Both the position numbers and the translations under genes were made by a program. The notes under the pieces are model-generated. The model was not told the DNA's origin, made no database searches, and was given only the letters and a program-made list of their open reading frames with translations. 60,000 bases of DNA from Owenia fusiformis (taxonomy: Eukaryota > Annelida > Polychaeta > Sabellida > Oweniidae), in the NCBI GenBank assembly GCA_903813345.2, contig CAIIXF020000011.1, forward strand, positions 27,646,166 through 27,706,165, written 5' to 3'. Of this stretch, positions 47,436 to 59,943 are shown in pieces. How positions within the stretch are numbered: position 1 is the first letter of the stretch; each line of letters begins with the position of its first letter.

Positions 47436-49619
47436 GAGAATGTATAGTGGGGGGGGGGGCAAAAGGTATGTTGCAAGACTAGAGATATAGTTTATGTGTA
47501 GGGAGACCTGAGCTTTGATGCAAGACTATCAATTTGGATGATCTTACCATCACACTAGTATTAGAATGGAGTAGGCCTGATACATGTGAAGATGTATTTT
47601 AAAGATTACAATAATGTATTTTTAATAGGCTGATCACTCATGCATTATAGTGACACATTGCATGTTGAACTATTTTTGACCTAAGTCAATTATGAGTAAA
47701 CTTATCTCCAGTTCCCACATCTTAAACAACTCTTATTATTAAAATTACCTCCTAAAGTTCTCTCTTTAGAGTTAAAATTTCCTAATATGTGGATATATGT
47801 GTTTTAGAAAACATCTGCCAAGACCTATTAAGTAATTCTAACCATTAACCTTGATTAGGAAGCTGTTGTTTGATTTTCAATATGATTTTGTATGGTTACC
47901 TTGTGCCAGGCCCTTTGGGGAGATGCCTGATTAATATGCATACGTCTAATAATTGGTATATTTTAAAACAAATGCTATAACGGCTCACCATTAATTATAT
48001 ATATTAAACTGTCAATTTCTATACTTAAAATTATGATGGTTTGAAAAAATAAGTTGGAATGCACCACTTCGGATCTGTTTGGGTCTATTTGTAGGTGGGA
48101 GGGGGGAGAGGCGACAGGTTACAGGGTCGAGGGATGAGAAGTCCATTATTTAGTTTATTTAGCCATATTTTGGCCATGAATGTATTTGATTAATGAGTTT
48201 TGGGTCAGCAACTTTTATGTTTACCTGGGTTCTCATATGAGTAAGAAGCGTGAAATGATTTAGCATCATTGTTTTTAGGATGACTAAGACTAAATACATA
48301 TCCCTTTCTTAAATATTATCAAATATGATTATATCACATTTGTTTTCATTCTCTTATATGTCAGTTTTTTTATTACATACTGCTGGGTGGTATTCTACTA
48401 AAAATATTTGAGATTTAAAAAGTTGTGTTTCATCACATTGAAGCTTTTATCTATGTTGAAGCTGATGAATGAAATAAATGAATTGCAATTTTTTGTGGTT
48501 CATGAGAACTGGGAATGTGTTTGTATCTATTGGTAGTTGGTATGTAAGATCACATATAGCCTGCGTAAATGATAGTCCAAGGTTTAAAATATCACAGGCC
48601 CATGGCTATTTCTCATCATTTCTCTCTTAATATTGAATTAATATAACATTTCCTTGCATTTTCTCATAATTTAAAGTGTTAACTACAAGTCTGTTTGTTT
48701 CATTCCTTGCTAATTCCTCTCTATTGTTGTCTATTTTGTGTTTTAAAACATGAGTAGTGACATATTTCACAGTGGTGATTTAGGAAAGCCCACTTAAAGT
48801 TCAGATCCCACATATAAAAAATGAGTTGAATGATGTAGAGATCAACATACCTTTATGCTGTATTCACGTATAGTCAGGATCAGGAATATTACATTTTTAG
48901 AAAATATTTCAGATTGGAAATACATTTAGATGCTACCTTTAGAATCTGAGCTTTAGTAAGATAGATGAAGCCCTCTTTTAAGGAAGCAGAACTATCAAAT
49001 TATTGGAAATTGTATTGTATTAAGTGGCTGTGACGAAATGTAACAGTACAGAGACAGTAGTTACTAAAGCCAGCTTCTCATAAGACGTTGCAGCGGATAT
49101 ATGTACAAGAACACCAGTCACAATTTGTGATCAAGTTATAATGAGGGACCTTATTTAGGTCAGTTAACACATGAAGTTCAATTTCTTGATGATAGAAGAT
49201 GATAAGATGATATACTTGTACAATATTGGATTAACTTCAAATTGATCAAGGGGAATACAAATGTAATATTAATGTTGGATATAATATTTGAGATAACAAC
49301 TCTCCTATTGGGAGCCTATTAAGAGCTTTGAGGAATTTTATCAGTTCCAATTCACTCACAAAGAGCCTTGGTGCAGACTTGAGGTATTTCTTATTTGTAT
49401 CTTTCTCAGGATTGCTTAAACCATCAACAGGTCATTCAGGCTTTGAGTATTGTACTTCAGAAAATATGGGCTTGTGTTTTTATGATGAATAGAAAGACCA
49501 AACACTCTTGTATGGTCCATGGTTTCTTTGGGTACTGTTATCATTTTAGTGATTGATATTATTAATTGTATAAGTTAAATAGCAGAACAAATAGTTTTGA
49601 GTCTCAATGACAATGACTG
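47436..49619. other. AT-rich non-coding stretch
   Basis: Nothing recognised beyond a mini-element relic (GATGAAGCCCTCTTTTAAGG) at about 48,964. Confidence 0.5.
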
Positions 49620-49639
49620 TCCTTCACTGTTAGCTGACA

Positions 49640-49908
49640 AAAATGTTTCATTATTAGGCAGTATGACAATAGAGGCATTAATATTGAAGGATATGACAAT
49701 AAGTTCCTCATTATTGGGTAACATGACAATAGATTCTTCACTATTAGGCAATATGACAATAGATTCTTCACTATTGAGTAATATGACAATAGATTCTTTA
49801 CTATTGGGTAATATGACAATAGATTCTTCATTATTGGGGAATATAACAATAGATTCTTCACGATTGAGTAATATAACAATAGATTCTTCACTATTGGGCA
49901 ATAAACTA
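49640..49908. repeat. 30-bp minisatellite, about 9 copies
   Basis: Unit ATGACAATAGATTCTTCACT + ATTGGGCAAT. The period is a multiple of three, so both strands show long open frames with 10-residue repeats (NMTIDSSLLG; NSEESIVILP). Outer copies are more diverged, which suits a decaying array and not a conserved protein. Confidence 0.92.
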
Positions 49909-49930
49909 ACACCATTCTAAAGTGACTCAT

Positions 49931-52347
49931 TAATAAGATTATCTGACCATTCCATTTCTACCTTCACCAATGATCAATATAGGTCAGTGTTATCAACACA
50001 TTCCTGTTTACTTTGTAATTGTCACTAAATAGTTGTGATAAACCGTGGTAAACAACTAAATAATAAATCCAGCACTATCTCTAAATGAACAGAAATATGT
50101 ATTGAATAGAAACAAAAATTTATCATTTGTTGATTAACTTGCCTAGTTATATCAGGTGACAGTGATTGATGCACATGATTTAACTATTTGGAGTTTTGAA
50201 TAGCACTTTGGCAAAATTGGATCCGAACTGGCTGGATTATTGATGGTACCAATATAAGATATCACAGTGATTTATTTTGTGAACTAAGTAGTACTATATT
50301 TCCATGGACTGGTTTCATTGGATTCGTGATCATGGAACAAAATCATCCTGAAACATGTGAAGATGAATGGTAAGGGGTTTGGTACATTTAGGAAGTTAAT
50401 TGCGTTGTAGCATTTGGATATATTCCATTCTGATATTCATTGCATCTCTTATTGAAATTGCCATGGTCTCTGGGCTGTGAAGATTTGAGATGTCATGGTT
50501 TATCATGATGCCATGGTCTAGATGTTGGGGATCTAGTCTTGCTTCAAGACCCTAGACCCTTATCTTGTTGAAGTAGCTAAAGGGGGGATCCAGGGGTCTC
50601 GAGGCAAGACTAAGATATATTCTAAGGTTAGCAGTACCAAATTTCCATATAATTATGGGTTCTAATACATGGAGACTGTTTGGTATGAATCCATGTACAG
50701 TTTATAACCCATGGGTTTCATTTAGTTGATTAATCAAATGGAGACTCCATGCTATTCATTATTCATTGGCCATATCAGATAAGTCACATCGTCCCTTAGT
50801 TTATGGGACAACATAGTCTCTAGATCTCTTATATTAAGTAATCTATAGATACCCTGAGGCACCTGGGGCTCAGGGCCTTGTCTTAAAATTCTGCTATAAA
50901 AGAAATTCACATGACAAAAGGTATCTGATGAGTTGCCTTGATGTCACAGTGCTTTCTGGCCACCCTCTGGCTTTCTGATCTCTGGCTGCATTTTCTTCGA
51001 AGCCACAGTGGTAATTTCTGGTACATGGGCTTCATGGGACAAAAAGAAGCATAGATGAACCTCAAGAAAGTTTCATCATCTGAAGACTAAGGTTCATCTG
51101 AAGAGATAAGTTGCTTTATGAATTCTTGAGTATTTCCTCTTCTTAAGAATAATCGAAAACATTGATTAGATATCAAGTACAAGATAGTTCCTTTACTATA
51201 GAATGAGGCTGAATGCCCCTACAAGTGCTCCAGGTACCCTAAATCCACATCAACTAGCCATACCTTCCTCTCACTATTACAAATGATTTTATAGATCTCA
51301 ATTAACTCAAATGTAGCTCTTTGGATTTATTGGAGATTGAATGTGATGTGAATATAAGCTATATTTGGGCAGAAAATATTATGTCGTGATTTTAGATATA
51401 ACATCAAATAAAGATCTCTAATTCAAAAATTGTAGATTTAGTTGGCTCTTGAGAAGGGAATAAGCAGGGATATCAGTTTTCAACTTTTTTATTAACAAAG
51501 TTAATGAACATTGTATTCATTAATGCACAGAGTTCAAAACACTTGTAACGAAGCAGATAGAGTGGGTTCTCTCTGGAAAATTTCCGGCTACATGCCGATG
51601 CTTTCAGGTGTGTTTACCCGAGCTAATAGGACCCCTTCCCTTGGCCCATACCTGTTAGAGCACTTACCTGTGTTCGTATAGGTTGACTATTGATCATTAT
51701 GGATTTCTTTCCCCTCTGTTTTGCTTTTTTGTCAGTTTTGACAGGGATGCTTTTTTGTATCATTAGTCTTGTTTCAAGTCCTTGTGACTCCTCTCCCTAA
51801 CATACCTAACTTCTAATAGATGTGTACTAGATTGGAGGGGGTCCACAAACATTATACCAAGACTTCCCTAAATGAATCCTCATAATTCCAGAGAAATATA
51901 GTCAGTAAACCAGGTGCTACATAGAGTATAGCAATAACAATAGTATGATCATATGTGACACCTTATTGAAGAGACCCCCTCAGCCTATTGTGTTCCTGAG
52001 AGATAAGGGAGATATGGCCACAATCCAACTTGAAAGTGATAGAATACCTAGGAATTTGAAAACTTTACAGACACGATAATTCATAAACATCACATGATGT
52101 TACCAAGTTCTTCAAAACCAGTTCAATATAGATTAAATTATGTTAAAAATATATTAAATATGTTGTTGTATGTTGTTATCATTATATTTTATAATAGTAA
52201 GAAATTATAGTTTTTAGAATGTCATGGCCAGTGCCATGTACATATTATGGAAAGGGTATCAGTATACAGTAAAGTGCAGAAAGATAAACTATAGAGGTGT
52301 ATCTGTGGTGGTATGATCACAATATCTGGATTTACAAGGATGTCATT
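49931..52347. other. AT-rich non-coding stretch
   Basis: No gene or well-defined element recognised. CTTGCTTCAAGACCCTAGAC at 50,537 and an inverse-style CTCGAGGCAAGACTA at 50,599 recall the G-tract hairpin family. Confidence 0.5.
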
Positions 52348-53638
52348 ATCCCACCGAACGAAGTTCGAGAGGGATATAGGAAAGCCGTCCGTCCGTCCGT
52401 CCGTCTGTCCGTCCGTTCGTCCGTCCGTCCGTCTGTTTGTCCGGGCGATAACTCAAATACCGAATCACGGATTTGATTCAAATTTTATAGGCTTATGCCT
52501 TATGGGTGTAGGACCTCTGCTCCAGAAGGAATTTTCAATATGGCCACTGAATTCAAAATGGCCGCCATTTTTCGTAAAAAATGTAATCTTTAATAACTCA
52601 AATACTAGTTTGCGGATTTGGTTCAAATTTAATATGCTGATGCCTAGGGACAAAGGAGTTTCGCACAAAAAGAGATTTTCAAGATGGCCACTTAATTTCA
52701 AAATGGCGGCCATTTTTCGTAAAAATATGTAATCTTTGATAACTCAAATACCAGTGAACGGATTTGGTTCAAATTTTATATTATGATTATTGGGGACACA
52801 CAGTAGCTATGTTTGACAAAACATTTTCAAGATGGCCGTTTAATTTCAAAATGGCGGCAATTTTTCGTAAAAAACGTAATCTTTGATAACTCAAATACCA
52901 GTGAACAGATTTGGTTGAAATTTTATATGATTATGCCTAGGGACACACTAGCTCTGTTCAAGAAATAATTTTCAAGAATGCGGCTGAATTTCAAGATGGC
53001 GGCCCAAATTCCTTAAAAAACGTAATCTTTGATAACTCATATACCAGTGAACGGATTTGGTTCAAATTTTATATGCTGATGCCTAGGGACAAAGGATTTC
53101 CCCACAAAAAGAGATTTTCAAGATGGCCGCTTAATTTCAAAGTAACGGCCATTTTTCGTAAAAATATGTAATCTTTGATAACTCAAATACCAGTGAACGG
53201 ATTTGGTTCAAATTTTATATGATGATTATTGGGGACACAGTAGCTATGTTTGACAAAACATTTTCAAGATGGCCGCTTAATTTCAAAATGGCGGCAATTT
53301 TTCGTAAAAAACGTAATCTTTGATAACTCAAATACCAGTGAACAGATTTGATTGAAATTTTATATGATTATGCCTAGGGACACAGTAGCTCTGTTCAAGA
53401 AATAATTTTCAAGATGGCGGCTGAATTTCAAGATGGCGGCCCATATTCGTAAAAAACATAATCTTTGATAACTCATATACCAGTGGACAGATTTTGTTCA
53501 AATTTTATATGATGATGCCGAGTTCACAATGGTATAAACTAACTTTGTGCCAAATTTCATGCTTCTCTCTCAAAGTGCACAAACATTTCAACATTTACAC
53601 TAGCTATAATAAGCATAATATGTTTTGTTCGGTGGGAT
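52348..53638 (+). mobile_element. GTCC-type element with internal tandem modules
   Basis: Bounded by ATCCCACCGAAC (52,348-52,359) and its inverse (53,627-53,638). Inside are a GTCC run (52,387-52,440), then about eight modules of roughly 140 bases, each with TAATCTTTGATAACTCAAAT, CAGTGAACGGATTTGGTTCA and CAAGATGGC...ATGGCGGC. Modules alternate in a two-unit pattern. No transposase is visible. It is the better-preserved relative of the 4,476-6,360 unit. Confidence 0.8.
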
Positions 53639-54980
53639 TTGCTACTCCGTGGAGTTGCTGTTTTTCTAGTTGTCATGGGTTGGCCAGCCTTGTGATCGTT
53701 AATGTGTCATCAGTTTAGTTTCATGTTTCTAGTCTTCAGTTTAAGACAATAACATCCTAATTAAATGCATTATGTGCTGATTCCAGATTGAAAACAAAAA
53801 GCAATACATCAGTTCGTAACAACATTCTAGATGAAATAAATTTTGATCACAAAAGCATAACTGTCATCCGGGAAAATAAAAATCGGCTTATGTTATATAT
53901 TTAGTATTATTAGTCGGAAGGTTGTCTGTAGAATTCAACCAATGTGATAATAATGAATAATTTAATCCAATTTTTTGCATGTTTCATTTCCCTTCTCCAA
54001 GTTCCTGGTTCACTCCTTGAGAATTCCATGTAATATTATTAAAGGCTTTCTGAACTTAAGCTTATATTCTCTGCAGAGTTTGAAACTCAAAGTTGCCGCA
54101 ATGACTTTTATATTTGGCGATAGATTCGAAAATGGGGTGTCTATAGGGCAATGGACAGTATATATGCAAGTTGGGCAACGGTGTTTTCATTGATACTGTT
54201 TTCAGTAACAGTGTTTTCAACATCAGTTCAGATCATTGTCTCAGTGTCTCTCTCATGATAAAATGTATGCAAATAGAGACCTAGTCCCAATCTTTCTCCT
54301 TTATTTCTAGTCAGGAAGACTGAGGAGGTAAAGAATATGAGAAATCATAACTTTTGTTTTCAAATCATAATGAAATCTGGTTGATATTGACCTATACAAT
54401 ACAGAAGCAGAGATTATTAATATCATTAATACATAGAAACTCTATTCTATTAATTAGCCCTTGGATAAATTATTCATAGAGTTCACTTAATGCAATAATC
54501 GAGACAACAATATACTCTACTACGGTACATATTATTCAGCTGTCGCACATTCATTTATGTCAGCTATTGTTAACAGACTATTTTTATAATCAGATTTACA
54601 TCATCTATATTAGATACATTGACTTTTTGACATTGATCTTTGAAGTTATTTTAGGATTAGAAATGATTTTATTTTTATGCTCAGTTTTACAACTACTCCT
54701 CGTGTTCTGGTGAGAGAACAGAGCTCTGATGCTTGACTATTTCATGTAGTACTTCGGAATATCTTGATTCGAGGCTCATGGCTGCCTGACTGCCAATAGC
54801 AACTAGTTTCCACTCTTGGCAGCGGGCTTTGAAAAAACATTTGCCTATTTGGCAATGGACTGGATGCCAGTATGGTTAATTGTGGTAATCATGTTTTCAA
54901 CCTTAATTGTGAACTCCGTTCAATATCTGTTCATATTGAATGTTTCAAACTGAGAATTAAGGAGACATATGCTTCACCTT
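53639..54980. other. AT-rich non-coding stretch
   Basis: No coding exon or repeat with clear borders recognised. Confidence 0.5.
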
Positions 54981-55042
54981 ACCCTGAGTGTGACTGTCAG
55001 AGGTTAGTACATAGGGAAGATGTTGATGAAGCCCTCTTTTAA

Positions 55043-55410
55043 TACCCTTTGCATTCGTTTGACTTCACTTCTTAAAAGAGAGCTTCGTCTTCACTCTTTC
55101 AAACTAAAATAAACCTGTGAACTCACCGCGCCAACCGGTGTTCGTCGGCCAAATTTGACCGACGTTCTTTATATGGTCATTCCTTCTGATGTCATCGTTG
55201 AGCCCGGAATTGACCAATGACATGCGCATATTTAATTAGAACGCATTTGGCGTATGTTTCTTCAAGCTCGCTGATTGGAAGGTCAGCGCGTAGTTCAAAA
55301 GTGATTTACCCAAACTGTCACCGGTACACGTCGTGGGGGCGGGTCTACTTAACTGTAATATGGTCTCTACTAGGCAGAGTGTAGTTTAACTAGACTCTGC
55401 ACGCAGGGTA
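55043..55410 (+). repeat. TACCCT...AGGGTA mini-element, copy 3, with about 290-bp GC-rich insert
   Basis: Both ends match the 75-78-bp copies, but between CTTCGTCT (about 55,090) and TTTAACTAGACTCTGC (about 55,385) lies extra GC-richer sequence with hairpins (GTCGGCCAAATTTGACCGAC). This is either an insertion in the mini-element or a longer parental form. Confidence 0.65.
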
Positions 55411-56534
55411 CTCTTTTAAAGAAGTAGAATCAAGCTGTTTCAAAGGTTAGCTTTTCCTAATAGGGGGGTGGGATACACAGGTAAACATAGCCACAGACAA
55501 ACCAGCTTTCCGTAACTTGAGCAGAAAACCAGCAGTTCGTACCAGGTTAACCTGAATATAAAGGAGTACCAATCTGGCTAAAACTCTCAGAAATGGGAAG
55601 AAATATATAAAATTCTAGAGGAATTATGTTACTTTGTCATTACTGGTTAGAGCTGCCACTGATTGATGGAGCTTTTGGCTTTTCTCATTTATACACTGAT
55701 TGACTGTTCGTGTTATCATAGCTCAGATAATAGGTGGAGGTTTTAGAGTCTTTTCCTATACTATGTTAAGCAATAGACTCTATTCTATAAAGCCCTTGGT
55801 ACAGATATACACTGTAGGTGCGTAGGTAACAATCACTTTATGAACAGGTACAGGAACTTTAGGGTCAATGTGGTTCGAAATAATTCAATTTTATTGTTGA
55901 TAATGGGTGTAAGGTGTTATTTTATGTTGTAATACAACATGGAATGGTAGTTATGACGTTTATGCCTGCTAGCATGTACCTCTGCTCTGCATGGTACATC
56001 TGCTACCTCTAAATGTCACTGTATTTACCCCATAGTCCTATATATAGATAATTACTGATAGCATGATATTGTTGAATTTACATTGTTTTCTATTTCAAAT
56101 ATGGTATGTATTATAAAGTGGAACGCCTCTGTAAGTGGAACACCTCCATACGTGGAACACTTTTCAAAGTCTTGCAGCCTATTGACTTATTGTTAAGCAA
56201 CCCTCTGTAAGGAGAACACTTTTTAGAGGTACCAAAGGTGTTTCACCTATTCAAATTTCACTATATACGATTGTATTACATACCTAGCGAAGCATTTGTA
56301 TGGAAGTCAATGGAGCCGAAGGACGGCTATATATTCCTGTATAGTCGCCAAACTTTTTACCATGACAATCGTATGACGTCACGTTTCATTTCTTACATAT
56401 TTCAATCGCACACAGACGTGTGACGTCATTGATATAACATGAAAACAAATCATTTTTGTCTTTTTTCACGCATTTCTACATATTATATTCATGAAATGTA
56501 ATGTAAAATGTAATTTAGGTATGTAATACAACAA

Positions 56535-56648
56535 TTATGTCCGTATCATTGAATATATGCCTTCGGTCTGTCGTCAGTATAACCCTCGCAAGCTCGGGCT
56601 ATATTGACGTCAGACCTCAGGCATATATTCAATGATAGGGACATAATG
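56535..56648. repeat. Large near-perfect palindrome, arms of about 50 bases
   Basis: ATTATGTCCGTATCATTGAA and on through GCCTTCGGTCTGTCGTCA on the left mirror TGACGTCAGACCTCAGGC to GATAGGGACATAAT on the right, with a tiny central loop (CTCGCAAGCTCG). It can form one long hairpin. Confidence 0.85.
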
Positions 56649-56692
56649 GCTAAGTATATGAAGACTATAAGGTGTTCACTTTTCCAATGCCC

Positions 56693-56766
56693 TACCCTTA
56701 GCATTTGTTCAACTTCACTTCTTAAAAGAGAGCTTCGTCTTTAATAACTAAACTGCACACAGGGTA
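56693..56766 (+). repeat. TACCCT...AGGGTA mini-element, copy 4
   Basis: 74 bases: TACCCTTAGCATTTG, CTTAAAAGAGAGCTTCGTCT, CTGCACACAGGGTA. An inverse copy follows at 56,815-56,902 (TACCTT...AGGGTA). Confidence 0.75.
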
Positions 56767-57699
56767 CTAGTGCCCATAGTTTGAGATTCATTTTTTCAGG
56801 GAGTATCTGGGATATACCTTGAGTATCAGAGCCTAGTGTGTATTATGTGAGTGTAGATGAAGCTCTCTTTTAAGAAACAAAATAAAACTACTGGAAAGGG
56901 TATATCTTGTCAAAGAACAAAATAGAAAAACATTAAGCATTTACTTGTTATACACTTGTTAAATCTATGTATTTCCTACCTTTTTTGAATAATTTTATTT
57001 TGCTTCTTAAAAGAGAGCTTTATCTACAATTAGCCTCTAGGCCATTGAGGGTTAATATTTCCCTGATTAAGGTATACGGATTTAGGAGACCAAAATGACT
57101 CGTTTCAAAAATGTTTTCAGAATCACAATGAGGAGAAATATGCTATTTCTGGCCGTGTGATGTAATTTATTCCAGAGCTGTTCTCAAAGTGATCTTCTAT
57201 ATTCAGGAATGCTCACTTATTGCTACCATTATCGGCTTCCAAGTTATTAGAAGCTACTTCCATGGGTTAGTTCAACCTAATGTCTGTCATTTTCTAGTTT
57301 TTTATGAGCAGGTTCTGGCGAGGCGTGATACTACTTATAGCTTAGGTTCATCTTCTTCCCTGGTATATGCTTGATGTGAAATTAATGACTCTTAAAATAA
57401 CAACAAATTAGAATATTGGAGATAGGGGAATTTTATATGTTGATTGTTGACATTCTTTAAGTAAAGTTTCAATCTATAGATTGTATCACATTTATTATAT
57501 GATATTTGGTGTTTTGTCATGTTCCTCTATATGGTAACATGCAGTGCAGTACATCTTTCATTCTTCCCTTCTATTTGTTCTTTGTTAAACATTGCATGTT
57601 ATAGGCAAACCTTGCATGTTATGTCACAGTAAACTCTCTATGTGCTATGTATTTTAGGCATCAGGTGCTCAAACTCAAAATAAATGTTTATGTCACATC

Positions 57700-57905
57700 A
57701 TGGTGATGTATTGTTATAGTCTCCAACTTTTTGTAGATGGTGTTCAGTAGTTGGTGTTTGTCAGTTGGTGTTTGGCTGTTGGTGTCTGTTTCCAACTTTG
57801 TGGACGGTGCTCAGTAGTTGGTGTTTTGCCGTTGGTGCTTGGCAGTTGGTGTTTGGCTGTTGGTCTCTGTAACGAATGGCAGGTGGTGACATTTTGCATG
57901 TTAAT
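57700..57905 (+). repeat. Dispersed repeat family R2, copy 5
   Basis: TGATGTATTGTTATAGTCTC, an expanded internal run of GTTGGTGTTTGGC-like words, then GTAACGAATGGCAGGTGGTG and ACATTTTGCATGTTAATGC. Confidence 0.8.
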
Positions 57906-59122
57906 GCTATGATATTTGTCTCTTCACAACTCCTATCTTACAATTGAACAAGCAATCTCCAATTGCTCAAAAAGCAATCGCAATGGTTTAACACGATGCT
58001 ATTTGCTCGTTTTCTGGCACAAAATCTCAGGGGGAAAATACATCAGTGTACAAAGTACCATTGAGGTTTTCCATCCTCCAGAAGTTCCGATACACTTATC
58101 AACTTTGTGTAATTATACCACTTAATTCAAGAGCTTTCTGATCCAAGTAGATTTAACAAAGCCGAGTTTTTATCATTTACAGATAATTTCTTAGTATCTT
58201 GATAAGTGCCTATACAGCCTTTAAACACACAAGCCACAGTGTGTTATTGCAAGGCTCTATGACCAAGAATGTTGAAGTGGGTTGCATGATGATGTAGAAC
58301 TGATATTGCGATCACATTCTTTCATTCCCGATCTCCTCAGAATGTTTTCTCAGCTTGGTAGGTTTTGAGTGTCAAAAATAGGTCATAATATCTTAATTTT
58401 TCAAGATTTTCGCAACAGGGTTCTTTATCATCCTGCTAATTTTATCAAACTTCGGACCTGTGTGTATTGATTGAGAAAATGGAACTGACATTGTTCTTAA
58501 TAACACAAATGCGAGTAGGTAGTTACCAGTTTCACCACCAGGTGGCTTGCTCGGGTCAGATAGCATGGCAGGTATAGTTGAAAGTTCCTTTTAACTTAAA
58601 TTACATCTGTTTTAGTGGTCCAATTTTCATAAAGCCCTAATGTATTGAATAGTTATGCAAATTAAAGTATGTCCAGTAAAAGAAAATGTTATATGTCCAG
58701 TACAAGAAAAGATATTTCACTTATTGTGATTTTGTAATATGGGGTCTTTGGGGAATCAACCCGAACTAGAAGTCACTTTTATAAAAAAATTTAAATTTTC
58801 AAAGTTGATAAACAATTTTCGAAACCATATTTTCAAATGTATATTTACATGTAGATTTCAAATATGACATCACTTTGACTGAATTTTGAATAGTTAATGA
58901 CGTAAATCCACATCATTTCTACTCGCATCTAGTCTATTGGAATTCTCTTCTGGGTGCTGCACTGGGTTGCTTCAATCCTGAATTGGCTTTATGGTTTTTA
59001 GGGGTTGGAGTTGTATTGTGCAAAAATTCAAAATTTGATGATTCACAATTCAAATCAAAAACCTCAATTTGAAAACTGTTTGTGATATCATTTAATATAC
59101 CAATAAGCGATATAAGATTTTT
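57906..59122. other. AT-rich non-coding stretch
   Basis: No coding exon or defined element recognised. Confidence 0.5.
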
Positions 59123-59943
59123 ATCGCACTTTGAAAAAGTGCTATATTGTCGTCGTCTTGTGCTGTTGGGCGGGCGGGCGGGCGGGACATAAACCAAATC
59201 TTGTCATCAAATTTCCAGGATAACTGCTTACCTGTTCAACTTGAAATTTTTACAGATGCAAGAGCAGACTAGTACCAAGATCTGATTAGGTTAAGAGCAT
59301 GCTGGGTAAACTACGTGGTGGCCATTTTGAATTTTTCAACAAATCTTGTCATCAAAATTCCAGGAAAACCACTTATCCGTTCAACTTGAAATTTTTACAG
59401 ATGCAAGAGCAGACTATTGCCAAGATCTGATTAGGTTTTGGGTATGCTGGCTGAATTACATGGTGGCCATTTTGAATTTTTCGATTTGGCGGCCATTTTG
59501 AATTTTTCAACTTGCTCCAAATTGACCAAATTTTTTTTTTAAAAACATCTACAAGTTCTCAGAAGTTCAAATCTGACCTTAGATTTCAGATTTGACCTTT
59601 CGTTCACCTTCAGTGACCTTGAAAAGGTCAAAAAGTTGATTTTCTAAATTGATATTTTGGATTTAAATTTAGGTCAGCTTAATTACAAAACACCTACTGA
59701 GGTCTGAAAAAGTGAAATTTTCAAGGTCGAAGGTCATCAAATTAGGTCACAAACAATGTTATCTAAATTTTCCAAAGTTCAAGACTACAAATAAATTCTT
59801 GTCATCAAAATTGCAGGAAAACCGCTAACCTTGTCAACTTGAAATGTTTACAGATGCAAGAGCAGACTAGTGCCAAGGTCTGATTAGGTTTTGGCCATGC
59901 TGGGTAAATTGCATGGTGGCCAGTTTGCTCTTCAAAGTGCGAT
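59123..59943. mobile_element. Element with ATCGCACTTTGAA inverted ends
   Basis: ATCGCACTTTGAA (59,123) is mirrored at 59,931-59,943. Inside are a GGGC run (59,169-59,184) and at least three diverged copies of a module with CTTGTCATCAAA, CAACTTGAAATTTTTACAG and ATGCAAGAGCAGACTA. The structure is parallel to the GTCC-type element: inverted ends, a GC tetranucleotide run, then tandem modules. Confidence 0.7.

Noticed and set aside
49575-49930. Three open frames of about 108 codons with 10-residue repeats
   Set aside because: Artefact of the 30-bp tandem repeat; the frames overlap on both strands.
52313-52732. 139-codon frame with Pro/Ser/Val/Arg repeats
   Set aside because: It reads through the GTCC run and the tandem modules of the GTCC-type element; the regular run reflects DNA repetition.
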